The notes beneath the pieces were generated by a model that saw only the letters and a list, made by a program, of their open reading frames with translations, did not search any database and was not told the DNA's origin. This document shows positions 1 through 9,346 of a stretch of 64,000 nt of DNA, piece by piece; position 1 is the first letter of the stretch; every line of letters starts with the position of its first letter. The DNA comes from Halanaerobium saccharolyticum (GTDB lineage Bacteria > Bacillota > Halanaerobiia > Halanaerobiales > Halanaerobiaceae), in the NCBI RefSeq assembly GCF_003259895.1, contig NZ_QLME01000004.1, positions 98,028 to 162,027 of the forward strand. The letters run 5' to 3'. Position numbers and translations under genes: made by a program.

Positions 1-1081
1 AAGTAAACATTGAGCCAACTCGATTAAAATAGGCTGGAAATTCAAGCTCTTCAATATTCTTTTTAAATCCTTTTTCCAGTTTTTCTGCCTTTGCTTCCAG
101 CTGAGCATAAATCTTTTTATTCTTTAACTCCTTTAAAGTAGCCAGCCCTGCCTGCATGGCCATTGGATTACCTGATAAAGTTCCTGCCTGATAAACCGGA
201 CCAGCAGGAGCAACATAATCCATAATTTCTTCTCTGCCAGCATAGGCACCAACAGGCATTCCGCCACCGATAATTTTACCAAAGGTGCTTATATCAGGCT
301 CAATCTCGTAGAGTTCCTGAGCCCCACCCCGGGCCAGACGAAAACCAGTCATCACTTCATCAAAAATCAAGAGGGCCCCATTTTTGCGGGTGATTTCTCT
401 TAAAAAATCTAAATAACCTGGCTCAGGGGCAATAACTCCCATATTCCCGGTTACCGGTTCTAAAATAATACCTGCAATCTCAGAAGCATATTCCGTAAAA
501 ACTTTTTCTACAGCCTGCTGATCGTTATAAGGTACTACTATAGTTTCTTTAGCAGTATTTTCAGTCACACCCGGGCTGCCTTTGATACCTAGAGTAGCAA
601 CTCCAGATCCTGCCTCAACTAATAAACTATCACCGTGTCCGTGATAACAGCCTTCAAGTTTGATAATCTTATCTCGACCTGTATATCCCCGGGCCAGCCT
701 GATAGCACTCATGGTAGCTTCAGTTCCCGAATTAACCATTCGCACTTTATCTACTGCCGGATAAAAATATACTATTAATTCTGCAATTTCTGTTTCAATT
801 TCAGTTGGTGCCCCAAAACTGGTTCCCTTCTTTAACTGTTTTGTTAATTTTTTAACTACCTGAGGCGGATTATAGCCCAAAATCATTGGCCCCCAGGAAT
901 TAACATAATCCAGGTACTGATTACCGTCAATATCATAAAGATAGGCTCCTTCTCCTTTTTCAATAAAAATTGGATCCATTTCTACAGCCGAAAATGCCCG
1001 GGCAGGACTGTTAACACCACCGGGAATTACTTTTTTGGCCTTTTTAAAAGCTTTAGCTGATTTTTTTCTATGATCTCCCAT
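1..1081 (-). CDS. hemL: Glutamate-1-semialdehyde 2,1-aminomutase (partial, 3' end outside window)
   Basis: PLP enzyme converting glutamate-1-semialdehyde to 5-aminolevulinate, the last step of the C5 route. The first 360 codons are visible; the C-terminus lies beyond the left edge. Motifs seen: the substrate loop [16 protein letters not shown], the YHGHGDSLL stretch, FDEVMTGFR with the aspartate that contacts the PLP pyridine, and the Schiff-base lysine in [13 protein letters not shown]. An ATG follows an AAGGAG Shine-Dalgarno. It is the most downstream gene seen of the hem block (hemC, cobA-hemD, hemB), and together with hemA it supplies ALA for siroheme and cobalamin. Identity is secure; only the truncation is a limit. 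Confidence 0.95.
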   Translation of the reverse strand, partial: MGDHRKKSAKAFKKAKKVIPGGVNSPARAFSAVEMDPIFIEKGEGAYLYDIDGNQYLDYVNSWGPMILGYNPPQVVKKLTKQLKKGTSFGAPTEIETEIAELIVYFYPAVDKVRMVNSGTEATMSAIRLARGYTGRDKIIKLEGCYHGHGDSLLVEAGSGVATLGIKGSPGVTENTAKETIVVPYNDQQAVEKVFTEYASEIAGIILEPVTGNMGVIAPEPGYLDFLREITRKNGALLIFDEVMTGFRLARGGAQELYEIEPDISTFGKIIGGGMPVGAYAGREEIMDYVAPAGPVYQAGTLSGNPMAMQAGLATLKELKNKKIYAQLEAKAEKLEKGFKKNIEELEFPAYFNRVGSMFT

Positions 1082-1176
1082 AAAACCACTCCTTAGCTGA
1101 TAACATGCGTGAGAATCTAAAAATTTAGCTCACTAATTTTCAACTCAAATTTTGATTAACTTTACGCTAATTTTAA

Positions 1177-1806
1177 TTAATTCTGCATAACTTTTTTTAT
1201 TTCTGCTTTTAAAGATTTAAAATCTTCTTTCCTGTCCTCTTTTTTCACTTCAAAAAAGTCATTTACTCTAATATTTATTTGATTAAAGGGCAGCGGAATT
1301 TTAAAATTATCCCATCTGTTTTTCAAAGTCAAACTGTGTTTTACTTCAACAGTTAAAGGTATAATTTTTCTTTTTGAAAACAGGGCCATAATCAGCGCAA
1401 AATCTTTGATTTCATGTTCAGGACCGGTAGGCCCATCAACTGAAAGCAGCAGATTGGCATTATTTTTTTTATTAATCTGATTTTTAAGCTGAAAAATATA
1501 ATTGCCATCACCCGCCAGATCAGGTAGTCTGATCACATCATAGCCAAAATACCTGCTGATTCTGCTGATTACTCCTCCCCGCTTATTTTTGGTTGTAACA
1601 ATATTTAGCTGCTTTCCTTTTAAAAATGGATAATAACAGTAGCTGTCACCATGCCAGATAAAGACAACAAATTTTTCCGGATATTCAGTTTCCAGATATT
1701 CTAGATTTCCCTTTTTTTCTATTTTGCTTGTTTTATAAACAAAGTCTATATAATAGTATAAACAGGCACTTATGATTTTTTCTTTGAGCTGAGTTAATAC
1801 TTCCAT
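1177..1806 (-). CDS. DUF374 / lysophospholipid acyltransferase-like protein
   Basis: 209 residues. The FIWHGDSYCYYP segment (about residues 48-59) and VDGPTGPEHEIK (about 122-133) match the layout of the DUF374 family of the LPLAT superfamily, where a His and a DGPxGP motif frame the active site. Family members are membrane-associated acyltransferases tied to lipid A or phospholipid acylation in diderms. The N-terminal 25 residues are hydrophobic and could anchor it to the inner membrane. It sits between hemB and hemL, so it is probably co-transcribed with haem-precursor genes without any obvious pathway link. The acyl acceptor cannot be told from sequence. Confidence 0.75.
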   Translation of the reverse strand: MEVLTQLKEKIISACLYYYIDFVYKTSKIEKKGNLEYLETEYPEKFVVFIWHGDSYCYYPFLKGKQLNIVTTKNKRGGVISRISRYFGYDVIRLPDLAGDGNYIFQLKNQINKKNNANLLLSVDGPTGPEHEIKDFALIMALFSKRKIIPLTVEVKHSLTLKNRWDNFKIPLPFNQINIRVNDFFEVKKEDRKEDFKSLKAEIKKVMQN

Positions 1807-1844
1807 AGCAACACCTCTACTAATTATTGTTTTGCAATTTAAAG

Positions 1845-2816
1845 TTAATCATTTAACCAGCGAGCAGCACTGTCAGCCCAATATGTAATGATAATATTTG
1901 CTCCTGCTCTCTTAATCGAGGTTAAAATTTCTAAAGCAACACTTTTTTCATCAATCCAACCCTTTTCAGCTGCTGCTTTAACCATTGCATATTCTCCACT
2001 TACATTATAAGCTGCAATTGGCAGCTTAAAGTTAAGGCTAGCTTTCTGAATAATATCCAGATAGGATAGTGCTGGCTTGATCATAATAATATCTGCACCC
2101 TCTTCAATATCCAGTTTCATTTCTCTTAAGGCTTCATCCGAATTAGCAGCATCCATCTGATAGCTGCTGCGGTCACCCTCACCTGGAGCTGAATGGGCTG
2201 CATCACGAAAAGGACCATAAAAGGCAGAATGATATTTGGCAGAATAAGCCATGATCCCTACTTCTGTATACCCATTCTGGTCTAAAGCCCGCCTTATTTT
2301 CGCGACTCTACCATCCATCATATCCGAAGGGGCAATCATATCTGTTCCTGCTTCGGCATGGGAAACTGCAATTTTAGCCAGCCTGCTTAAGGTAGCATCA
2401 TTTTTAATTTTTCCAGCTTCTAAAATTCCGCAGTGGCCGTGATCCGTGTACTGACATAAGCAGAGATCAGTGATTACCAGAAGTTCTGGAAATTTATTTT
2501 TCAAACTGCGTACAGCCTCCTGGACTATTCCATCCTGCTGCCAGGCACTGGAACCTTCTTCATCTTTGTATTCAGGCAGTCCAAAAAGTATAACAGCTCT
2601 GATTCCCAGATCTATCAACCCCTCAACTTCTTTTAGCAGCTGATCTAAAGATAGGTGATAATTACCGGGCATTGAAGGAATTTCTTCTCTAACATTCTCT
2701 CCCTGAACTACAAATAGGGGCTTCACAAAATCTGCAGCAGATAAATTTGTCTCTCTAACTAAATCTCTAATACTTTGAGAACTGCGCAGCCGTCGTGGTC
2801 TATTTATTAAATTCAT
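1845..2816 (-). CDS. hemB: Porphobilinogen synthase (ALA dehydratase)
   Basis: Condenses two 5-aminolevulinates to porphobilinogen in the cytoplasm. At 323 aa it has the usual family length. The zinc-ligand cysteines are present in [14 protein letters not shown], so it is a Zn-dependent form. Both catalytic lysines are visible, in [16 protein letters not shown] and in [12 protein letters not shown], and the GDRSSYQMD signature follows the first. A strong GAGGAGG Shine-Dalgarno precedes the ATG. It lies 34 nt after the cobA-hemD fusion in the hem block. Confidence 0.97.
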   Translation of the reverse strand: MNLINRPRRLRSSQSIRDLVRETNLSAADFVKPLFVVQGENVREEIPSMPGNYHLSLDQLLKEVEGLIDLGIRAVILFGLPEYKDEEGSSAWQQDGIVQEAVRSLKNKFPELLVITDLCLCQYTDHGHCGILEAGKIKNDATLSRLAKIAVSHAEAGTDMIAPSDMMDGRVAKIRRALDQNGYTEVGIMAYSAKYHSAFYGPFRDAAHSAPGEGDRSSYQMDAANSDEALREMKLDIEEGADIIMIKPALSYLDIIQKASLNFKLPIAAYNVSGEYAMVKAAAEKGWIDEKSVALEILTSIKRAGANIIITYWADSAARWLND

Positions 2817-2850
2817 TTAAAAATCCTCCTCGTCTTAAATTTATCCTCTT

Positions 2851-4431
2851 TTAGAAATAATATTTTAAAATAGCAGCAAATAAACCTTCAATTGTGTATT
2901 CTGCTGCTGTTATTTTAAGGTTAAGCCCGTATTCCTCTGCTTTTTCAGCAGTTACCGGACCAATACAGGCAGTCGGAATTTCTTTTAACTGCTGCCAGAT
3001 TTGCTGATTACTAATCTTTTCTGCTGCTTCAAGCTCTAAATTTTTATTCTCAATTAATTTCTCTAGCCCACTGATAAAATTTTCAACAGTTGAAGAACTG
3101 GTAAAAGTTAATAAGTCAAGTTCCTCATTTAGAAGCAGCTCCAGAATTTCTGCCTCCAATTTCACTGACTCTGTTCTGTAAGCTTCAACATTATTGACTT
3201 CTGCCCCCAGTTTTTTGAGTTCTTCTTCCAGCAGCTGTGGTGCAATATCTGCTCGCGGCAGTAAAAATGAACTCTGGTTGAAATTAATTTTGTTCTCGCC
3301 TTCAAACTTCTTTAAATACTCTAAAATTCCTGCTGTTGAATAATCATCCGGTATAAAATCTGCTCTAATTCCATTTTGCTTTAACTCCGCTGCCGTTTTA
3401 GAACCAATGGTCATTATTTTTATTCCGGCCAGGGCTCTTAAATCCAGCCTCTGGCTTTCCAGTGCCTGCATAAAGTATTTAACCCCATTAACCGAGGTGA
3501 AAATTAAATGAGTATATGCAGCTAAATTTTTAACTGCTTTTTGCAGAGGCTCCCTGTTTTGAGCTGACTTTATCTTGATTGTGGGAGCTAAAACTGCATT
3601 ACCAGCTTCAGCTTCTATCATCTCTACAAAAGAAGCAGCCTGTCCCCGGGGGCGGGTGACTAAAATATTTTTTCCAAGCAGTTTTTTGTTTTCAAACCAG
3701 CCTAGCTTTTCTCTTAAATTAACAACCTGACCAATTATAATCACTGCCGGCGGCTTAAAATCTGCAGCCTCAACTTTCTCTACAATATCAGCCAGAGTTC
3801 CGGTTATAGTCTGCTGATTTGAGCGGCTGCCCCAGCGAACCAGAGCAACAGGTGTATCTGGACTTTTACCTGCCTCTAAAACTCTTGCTACAGTCTGCGG
3901 CAATTTACCTACTCCCATCAAAACTATCAGAGTATCCACAGCTGCTGCAATTTTTTCGATTTCAATTGTACTCTCGTCTTTATCAGCCGCCTCATGTCCG
4001 GTAATTACCGCAAATGAGGAAGCCAGATGTCTCTGGGTCAGTGGAATCCCTGCATAAAGTGGAACTGCCAGGGAAGAACTGATTCCAGGAATAATTTCAA
4101 AATCAATCCCGGCCTCTTTCAATTTTAAAGCTTCTTCACCTCCGCGACCGTAAATAAAAGGGTCGCCTCCTTTTAGACGGCAAACCGTTTTTCCTGCTTG
4201 AACTTTTTCAACCATCAAAGTTTCAATTTCGCTCTGAGTATAATGATGATCCTTTGCCTTTTTGCCAACATATATTTTTTCTGCCTCAGGACTTGCATAT
4301 TCTAAAAAACGATCATTTGCCAGCCTGTCATATAAAATAACATCTGCGTTTTTGATAGCTCTTTTTGCCTTTAATGTTAAGAGAGCCGGATCACCAGGAC
4401 CGGCTCCAGTTAAGTACACTTTTGCTTTCAT
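2851..4431 (-). CDS. cobA-hemD: Uroporphyrinogen-III C-methyltransferase / uroporphyrinogen-III synthase fusion
   Basis: Bifunctional 526-residue protein. Residues 1 to about 240 are the SAM-dependent uroporphyrinogen-III methyltransferase making precorrin-2; GAGPGDPALLTLKA, RLKGGDPFIYGRGGEE and PGISSSLAVP are the family motifs. After a short linker, residues about 255-526 form the two-lobed HemD domain (from NILVTRPRGQAASFV to ACIGPVTAEKAEEYG), which cyclises hydroxymethylbilane. The fusion is known from clostridia. It couples HemC product directly to the siroheme/corrin branch, bypassing protohaem. It lies between hemC and hemB. Confidence 0.95.
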   Translation of the reverse strand: MKAKVYLTGAGPGDPALLTLKAKRAIKNADVILYDRLANDRFLEYASPEAEKIYVGKKAKDHHYTQSEIETLMVEKVQAGKTVCRLKGGDPFIYGRGGEEALKLKEAGIDFEIIPGISSSLAVPLYAGIPLTQRHLASSFAVITGHEAADKDESTIEIEKIAAAVDTLIVLMGVGKLPQTVARVLEAGKSPDTPVALVRWGSRSNQQTITGTLADIVEKVEAADFKPPAVIIIGQVVNLREKLGWFENKKLLGKNILVTRPRGQAASFVEMIEAEAGNAVLAPTIKIKSAQNREPLQKAVKNLAAYTHLIFTSVNGVKYFMQALESQRLDLRALAGIKIMTIGSKTAAELKQNGIRADFIPDDYSTAGILEYLKKFEGENKINFNQSSFLLPRADIAPQLLEEELKKLGAEVNNVEAYRTESVKLEAEILELLLNEELDLLTFTSSSTVENFISGLEKLIENKNLELEAAEKISNQQIWQQLKEIPTACIGPVTAEKAEEYGLNLKITAAEYTIEGLFAAILKYYF

Positions 4432-4500
4432 TTTTTTATACTCCTTTTACCCTTACTTATAATTTCCAGATGTTGAACTCTAATATTTTACTATTCCGAA

Positions 4501-5448
4501 TTAGGATTTGTTTTTTTGCAGCCTGGCTAAGATATCTGCTGCCCCGGCTGCCTTAACTTCCCGGGCCAGTTCCTGTCCCAGCCTTTGAACAGAATTTAAA
4601 GTTAAATCTTTTGTGCTGACTTTCTTTCGGATTATTCTGCTGCCGTCAAGTTCTCCTGCAGCAGCTGTTAAAGTTAATTTTTGAGCTTCAATTACTGCCT
4701 CTGCGGCCAGAGGTGCATGACAGCCAGCTTCCATTTCTTTTAAAAAAGCATGTTCTGCCCAGACTTCCAGAGCTGTATTTTTGGATTCAGCCTTTTTTAG
4801 TATCTTTTTAAGCTCAGTGTTTTCCTTTCTAATTTCTACCGCTACTGCTCCCTGTCTGGCAGCGGGAAGACAGATTTCAGTTGATAAATATTCAGTGATC
4901 TGCTCTTTAAGGCCCAACCGTTCCAGTCCAGCTGCAGCTAAAATAACTCCATCCAGATTTTGAGTTTTAACTTTTTTTAATCGCGTTTCTATATTTCCTC
5001 TGATCGGAACAATCTCTAAATCAGAACGATAAGCCAGCAGCTGTGATTTGCGGCGCAGACTACCTGTTCCCAGCCTTGCTCCTGCTGGAAGTTCCGCCAG
5101 CCTTTTTTCTGCCCCGGCAAGCACATCAACCCGGTTAGCCCGATCAATAACAGCTGCTACCTCTAAATCTTCGGGTAGAACTGTTGGTAGATCCTTAAAA
5201 CTGTGAACTGCCAGATCAATTTCTCCTGCCAGCAGAGCAATTTCTATTTCCCTCACAAAAATGCCTTCCCCATTTATCTCAGAAAATTTTTTATCTCTTT
5301 CGCGATCACCGGTTGTAGCAATTTCTTTGATTTCAAATTCTATTTCAGGAAATTCATTCTGCAGCTTTTCCTTTACTATCTGACACTGTTTTAAGGCCAG
5401 ATTGCTGTTGCGAGTTCCTATAATATAGTTTTCTTTCAATTTAATCAT
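4501..5448 (-). CDS. hemC: Hydroxymethylbilane synthase (porphobilinogen deaminase)
   Basis: Polymerises four porphobilinogens into hydroxymethylbilane. The 315 residues open with IIGTRNSNLALKQ, then carry HSFKDLPT and LGTGSLRRKSQL with the substrate-binding arginines. The dipyrromethane-cofactor cysteine lies in MEAGCHAPLAAEA (about residue 240). It is followed downstream by cobA-hemD and hemB. A 111-nt gap separates it from cblS upstream, where no clear terminator is visible, so read-through from the cobalamin genes is likely. Confidence 0.97.
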   Translation of the reverse strand: MIKLKENYIIGTRNSNLALKQCQIVKEKLQNEFPEIEFEIKEIATTGDRERDKKFSEINGEGIFVREIEIALLAGEIDLAVHSFKDLPTVLPEDLEVAAVIDRANRVDVLAGAEKRLAELPAGARLGTGSLRRKSQLLAYRSDLEIVPIRGNIETRLKKVKTQNLDGVILAAAGLERLGLKEQITEYLSTEICLPAARQGAVAVEIRKENTELKKILKKAESKNTALEVWAEHAFLKEMEAGCHAPLAAEAVIEAQKLTLTAAAGELDGSRIIRKKVSTKDLTLNSVQRLGQELAREVKAAGAADILARLQKNKS

Positions 5449-5559
5449 CCCTGTTTCCTTTATTTACTTCCATTTTCTTAATTTTATAACAGACAGGTGC
5501 TTAATTGCAAAATTAGATCTGAGAAAATTACAGCTTTCCTGAAAAAATAGCTTTTTTAA

Positions 5560-6300
5560 TTAAATCAGTCTACCAACTTTATTTAAAGGCAGTTCAATCT
5601 CTTTTTTTAATTTAGCTAAATCTTTTTCCGGCAGACTCAACAGAACAACTGCTGCCGGTCCAGCTGACTTCTCTAAGTCAAGCTCAGTATCTATTAATTT
5701 TAAATCAAAATTATTTTCTGCCGCCAGAATTTTAGCTTCATACAAAATCCCTTTAGAACCAACAGGTAAAAACTGATCAATATAATTTAATTTTTTTAGC
5801 TGCAGAAATTTATTAAAATTAACAGCCTGGGATTTATTTTGGAGTAAATCATCTCCAACAAGAGGTAATCCTACTGCTGCAATTATATTATTTTTAGGTG
5901 AAGAGGTATATCTTTTCAATTTTTTTAGAGTTGTTTTCCCAATAACTGTTATACCTAAAGCTGTCTGGACAGTCTTAATATTTTCTTCTGTACTCCCATT
6001 TAAGCATCCACATTTATCAAACAGTGCCAGACTTTCTTTAATCCCTGCTATTATTTCTCTACCGGTTGGTTCATATTCTACCGCCAGGTTATCAACCACT
6101 GTGATTATCTCAGCTCCCAGAGACATGACCTCCATTAAGGGAACCTTAACCGTATATTTGCCCAGAATTCTATTGGAAACCTTAACCTGATCCTGAACTT
6201 TTTGACCCAGTCCACCTGCAGAATCACAGGCAATAACCAGTAATTCTTCTTGATTAATCTGCAGCAGAGAAATATCTCGGGGACTATTTATTCTTTTCAT
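5560..6300 (-). CDS. cblS: PurM/AIR-synthase-like protein, predicted alpha-ribazole kinase CblS
   Basis: 246 residues. The N-terminal half looks like the AIR synthase/ThiL fold: ISLLQINQEELLVIACDSAGGLG, then VPLMEVMSLGAEIITVVDNLAVEYEPTG and AAVGLPLVGDDLL. CblS of Listeria and Geobacillus phosphorylates salvaged alpha-ribazole to alpha-ribazole phosphate, substituting for CobT. The immediately preceding gene (3 nt away) is an ECF S-component of the CblT type, and the pair lies just after cobS inside a B12 operon that has no visible cobT. Assignment rests on fold motifs plus context; a thiamine-phosphate-kinase-like role is the alternative. Confidence 0.75.
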   Translation of the reverse strand: MKRINSPRDISLLQINQEELLVIACDSAGGLGQKVQDQVKVSNRILGKYTVKVPLMEVMSLGAEIITVVDNLAVEYEPTGREIIAGIKESLALFDKCGCLNGSTEENIKTVQTALGITVIGKTTLKKLKRYTSSPKNNIIAAVGLPLVGDDLLQNKSQAVNFNKFLQLKKLNYIDQFLPVGSKGILYEAKILAAENNFDLKLIDTELDLEKSAGPAAVVLLSLPEKDLAKLKKEIELPLNKVGRLI

Positions 6301-6303
6301 TTC

Positions 6304-6801
6304 TTAACTTCCCACCTTATCTTTTAAATATTTTGCAATAATAACTGCCAGTGAGATATTAACAAATGAGGCTGTAGTCAGAACTGGCGCTGTTCCATAA
6401 AAAAATGGGAGCCCAAAAAACGGAATTAAAACAGCTGCTGCAACTACTCCATTAACAAAGGTAGTAACTGCTACCGCTAAATAAATATTCCTTTTAATTA
6501 AATTAGAAAATATCAGACCACAGATCCCCATTATCAGAGCAATTAAAAAATGAATTGCACCTAAAACAAAGCCCGAATTAAGAGCAGAAAGTAAATGGCC
6601 TAAAGCCAGCACCAGGGCCCCTGCCCCTCCTCCGACAACTATAACTCCTAAATAACCTGGTAGAGAATCCAAAGCAATACTCCCCACAGGTCCCGGGAAT
6701 TTAATATATGATCCAACTACAGATAAAGCTGCCAGCATTGCTATTTTCACCAGTAGTGATGTGCTAAAATAATTATTTTTTGCTGAACTTACTTTTTTCA
6801 T
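6304..6801 (-). CDS. cblT: ECF transporter S component, predicted alpha-ribazole transporter CblT
   Basis: 165-residue integral membrane protein with about five or six hydrophobic helices, starting near residue 15 (LLVKIAMLAALSVVGSYIKF). Short loops and glycine-rich helices resemble ECF S components. In Firmicutes CblT brings alpha-ribazole into the cell and is encoded next to the kinase CblS, as here. It would use a shared ECF energising module encoded elsewhere; the CbiQ/CbiO pair of the same operon is normally dedicated to cobalt. The substrate is inferred from context. Confidence 0.75.
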   Translation of the reverse strand: MKKVSSAKNNYFSTSLLVKIAMLAALSVVGSYIKFPGPVGSIALDSLPGYLGVIVVGGGAGALVLALGHLLSALNSGFVLGAIHFLIALIMGICGLIFSNLIKRNIYLAVAVTTFVNGVVAAAVLIPFFGLPFFYGTAPVLTTASFVNISLAVIIAKYLKDKVGS

Positions 6802-6882
6802 TTTTAATCATCCCCCATGTTATATTCCGTGATAGCAAAAATTCATTACAATTTAAATACAAATTGAAGCTTGCCAAATTAA

Positions 6883-7632
6883 TTAAAATGCAGCCAGAGT
6901 TAAAAGAAAAATCAACTCTCCTAATTCAATAATTGTGCCGTAGATATCCCCTGTTATACCCCCCAATTTTTTGCGGCTCCACTGGATAAGATAAATAATT
7001 AAAATTAAAATAAAAACTACCGCTAATAATACTGGAAAAAAATAAACAGAGTCTGTGAAATAATAATAAAGAGAAAAGATAAAAATTGTTGTTAATGTAC
7101 TGTAAAACAAATCAATAGTTTCTGCATTTTCACTTAATGAATCTGCCAGAAAACTACTCTCTGCTGGTTCACTAAAGATTATTACAAACCCCAGCAGATA
7201 ACGGACCAGTACAGCCATAATTATTACTGTCTGCAGGCTGTTTCTGAGCAGAAGTTCCTTAAAAAGAAGATATTTTAAACCCAGAAGCAAAATTAAAGTT
7301 ACCAGCGCAAAGATTCCCGAGTTAGAATCATGCATAATTTTTATAGTTTTAGCCTGATCTCTACCGGCAAAAAAGCCATCTGCAAAATCTCCCAACCCAT
7401 CAAGATGCAGGGCTCCTGTCAAATAAATATAAATTATTAAGAGTAAAAGCGCTCTGATTTCCACAGTAAAAATAAATGCCAAAAAATGTTCAACCAGAAT
7501 AATGATCAGAGCCAGCAGCAGTCCCACAGGCGGAAAATAGTTGAGCTTTAATTCTGATGTTTTTTTTATTTTAACAGGAATTCTGGTCATAAAGGTTAAA
7601 GCTGTTAAGAAATTATGTATAACTTTTCTCAA
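6883..7632 (-). CDS. cobS: Adenosylcobinamide-GDP ribazoletransferase (cobalamin synthase)
   Basis: Membrane enzyme joining alpha-ribazole (or its phosphate) to adenosylcobinamide-GDP in the last assembly step. The 249 residues contain the signature GALHLDGLGDFADGFFAGRD followed by IMHDSNSGIFA (about residues 75-110), which bind Mg and the nucleotide, and several transmembrane helices. The start overlaps the cobU stop by 4 nt. Its products are linked to cblT/cblS downstream and cobC upstream, which feed it the nucleotide loop. Confidence 0.95.
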   Translation of the reverse strand: MRKVIHNFLTALTFMTRIPVKIKKTSELKLNYFPPVGLLLALIIILVEHFLAFIFTVEIRALLLLIIYIYLTGALHLDGLGDFADGFFAGRDQAKTIKIMHDSNSGIFALVTLILLLGLKYLLFKELLLRNSLQTVIIMAVLVRYLLGFVIIFSEPAESSFLADSLSENAETIDLFYSTLTTIFIFSLYYYFTDSVYFFPVLLAVVFILILIIYLIQWSRKKLGGITGDIYGTIIELGELIFLLTLAAF

Positions 7633-8222
7633 AGTACTCTAACCTCCTCAGATGCTGAAGTATATTCCTCAATATTTTTTAAGCCTCTTTCTTTAATCTC
7701 AAGCGGCAGTCCGGACTGGACTAGATAAACTTTTTCAGCATATTCTGCTGCTAGCCGGGCGGCTCTGCCCGAAATATCTCTAAAGTCTCTACCCATTTTA
7801 GAAGCCGGCACTACTCCTTTTCCCGTTTCATTATGAACAATAATTAGATTCAGATCTTTTCTGCGTGCAATTTCTAAAATCAATTCTATTTCTTCTAAAA
7901 TTTCTGCTTCCATTTTGATAAAGTCATAGTTCTGCTTTTTAAAAATTAAATTACCCAGATAGGTAGTTAAACAGTCAAATAAAATTGTACTGTTTTTATC
8001 CACCTCTTTTAAATAAGAACTGATATCGTAGGCTTCTTCTACTGTCTGCCACTGATCTGGACGCTGCTGCTGGTGTTTTTCAATTCTTAATTCCATTTCC
8101 TGGTCGGTAACAACTCCACTGGCCAGATAAATCACATCCAGCCCCCCAAGCTTTTTACCAATCAGTTCCGCAAAGCTGCTTTTACCGCTTCTGGCTCCAC
8201 CCTGAATTAAAATAATTCCCAT
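7629..8222 (-). CDS. cobU: Adenosylcobinamide kinase / adenosylcobinamide-phosphate guanylyltransferase
   Basis: Bifunctional enzyme that phosphorylates adenosylcobinamide and activates it with GMP. Seen are the P-loop GGARSGKSSFAE, the histidine segment KHQQQRPDQWQTVEE whose His carries GMP in the family, ILFDCLTTYLGNL, and the C-terminal VHNETGKGVVP with SGRAARLAAEYAEKVYLV. I chose the ATG at 8222, which has GGGGTGAT just upstream. An in-frame GTG at 8231 would add three residues. The stop overlaps cobS by 4 nt. Confidence 0.93.
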   Translation of the reverse strand: MGIILIQGGARSGKSSFAELIGKKLGGLDVIYLASGVVTDQEMELRIEKHQQQRPDQWQTVEEAYDISSYLKEVDKNSTILFDCLTTYLGNLIFKKQNYDFIKMEAEILEEIELILEIARRKDLNLIIVHNETGKGVVPASKMGRDFRDISGRAARLAAEYAEKVYLVQSGLPLEIKERGLKNIEEYTSASEEVRVL

Positions 8223-8251
8223 CTTGATCACCCCACTTTAGTCTAAACATT

Positions 8252-9346
8252 TCAGTCTAAAATATGCTTCAGCCTTTCAATTAACATCTCATTTTCTTTC
8301 CTTGCTTTAACAGCTACTCTAATATAATTATCCTGCAGCCCCTGATAACTGTCACAATTCCGAATTAAAATAGCTGAGCGGATAAGTTCCTGCTTTAACT
8401 CAGCCGAGCTGTAAGTTGTTTCTGAAATATCAATAAAAATATAGTTGGTCGTAGGTCTGTAAACTTTTAATTTTTTAAATTGTTTTAACTTTTGATATAG
8501 AAAATTTCGTTCGGCAGCAATTTTTTTGCGGCTCAAATTAACATAATCAACTATCTCCTGTTTGCTGGAAAAAATAATTTCTCCTGCCAGCTGGGAAAAA
8601 TAATTAACAGACCAGGGATCCCTTTTAGCTTCCAGCTCTAAGCTTAAAGTCTTATTTGTTAAAGCATATCCCAATCTTAAACCAGGAATCGCAAAAAGTT
8701 TGGTCAGAGATTTCAAAATCACTAAATTATCATAGCTGTTCAGAAATTTAATCGCAGAATATTTATCTGGCTCAGTTAAAAAATCAATAAAGGCCTCATC
8801 TAATACTACAATTGCATTTTCTGCTGCTGCTTTTTGAATCACTGCTTCCAGTTTATCTGCTTTGATTAAGTGAGCAGTTGGATTGTTGGGATTACAAATA
8901 AAGAGTAAATCGATTTTACCATTGATATCTGCTTTCAGAGTTTCTAAATCAAGAACAAAATCGGCTGAGCTTCTTAATTGAAAATGTTTAATTTCTGCTC
9001 CAACTGACTCTGCAGCCAGCTCATATTCCGAAAATGTTGGATCAATTACCATAATCTGCTCCGGCTTTAGAACTTTATTCAGCTGGTAGATCATCTCTGC
9101 TGCCCCGTTGGCAACAGCTACCTGTCCCGGCTCAAGCCCATGTTTTTCTGCTATCAACCTTTTTACAGTTTTTGAATTAATCTCGGGATAATTCTCTATT
9201 TTGCTTACATTGGCCCTGATTGCTTCTTTAATTAAAGTTGGAGGACCCAAAAAATTTATATTAGCACTAAAGTCAATAATCTGATCCTGATCTAGATTGT
9301 TTTTTTGAGCTGCTTCAATTAATTTTCCTCCATGTTGATGTTCCAA
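8252..9346 (-). CDS. cobD: L-threonine-O-3-phosphate decarboxylase
   Basis: PLP enzyme of aminotransferase fold I making (R)-1-amino-2-propanol phosphate, the linker of the nucleotide loop. 364 residues; IFICNPNNPT-type segment (LLFICNPNNPTAHL), DEAFIDF, and the PLP lysine in SLTKLFAIPGLRLGYA. It is close to histidinol-phosphate aminotransferase, but the neighbours pduX, cobU and cbiB decide the call. Its start lies 32 nt inside the pduX reading frame, suggesting translational coupling. Confidence 0.9.
   Translation of the reverse strand: MEHQHGGKLIEAAQKNNLDQDQIIDFSANINFLGPPTLIKEAIRANVSKIENYPEINSKTVKRLIAEKHGLEPGQVAVANGAAEMIYQLNKVLKPEQIMVIDPTFSEYELAAESVGAEIKHFQLRSSADFVLDLETLKADINGKIDLLFICNPNNPTAHLIKADKLEAVIQKAAAENAIVVLDEAFIDFLTEPDKYSAIKFLNSYDNLVILKSLTKLFAIPGLRLGYALTNKTLSLELEAKRDPWSVNYFSQLAGEIIFSSKQEIVDYVNLSRKKIAAERNFLYQKLKQFKKLKVYRPTTNYIFIDISETTYSSAELKQELIRSAILIRNCDSYQGLQDNYIRVAVKARKENEMLIERLKHILD

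Noticed and set aside
8252..9346. Histidinol-phosphate aminotransferase
   Set aside because: Same fold, but overlap with pduX and position among cobU, cobS and cbiB favour threonine-phosphate decarboxylase; no histidine genes are near.
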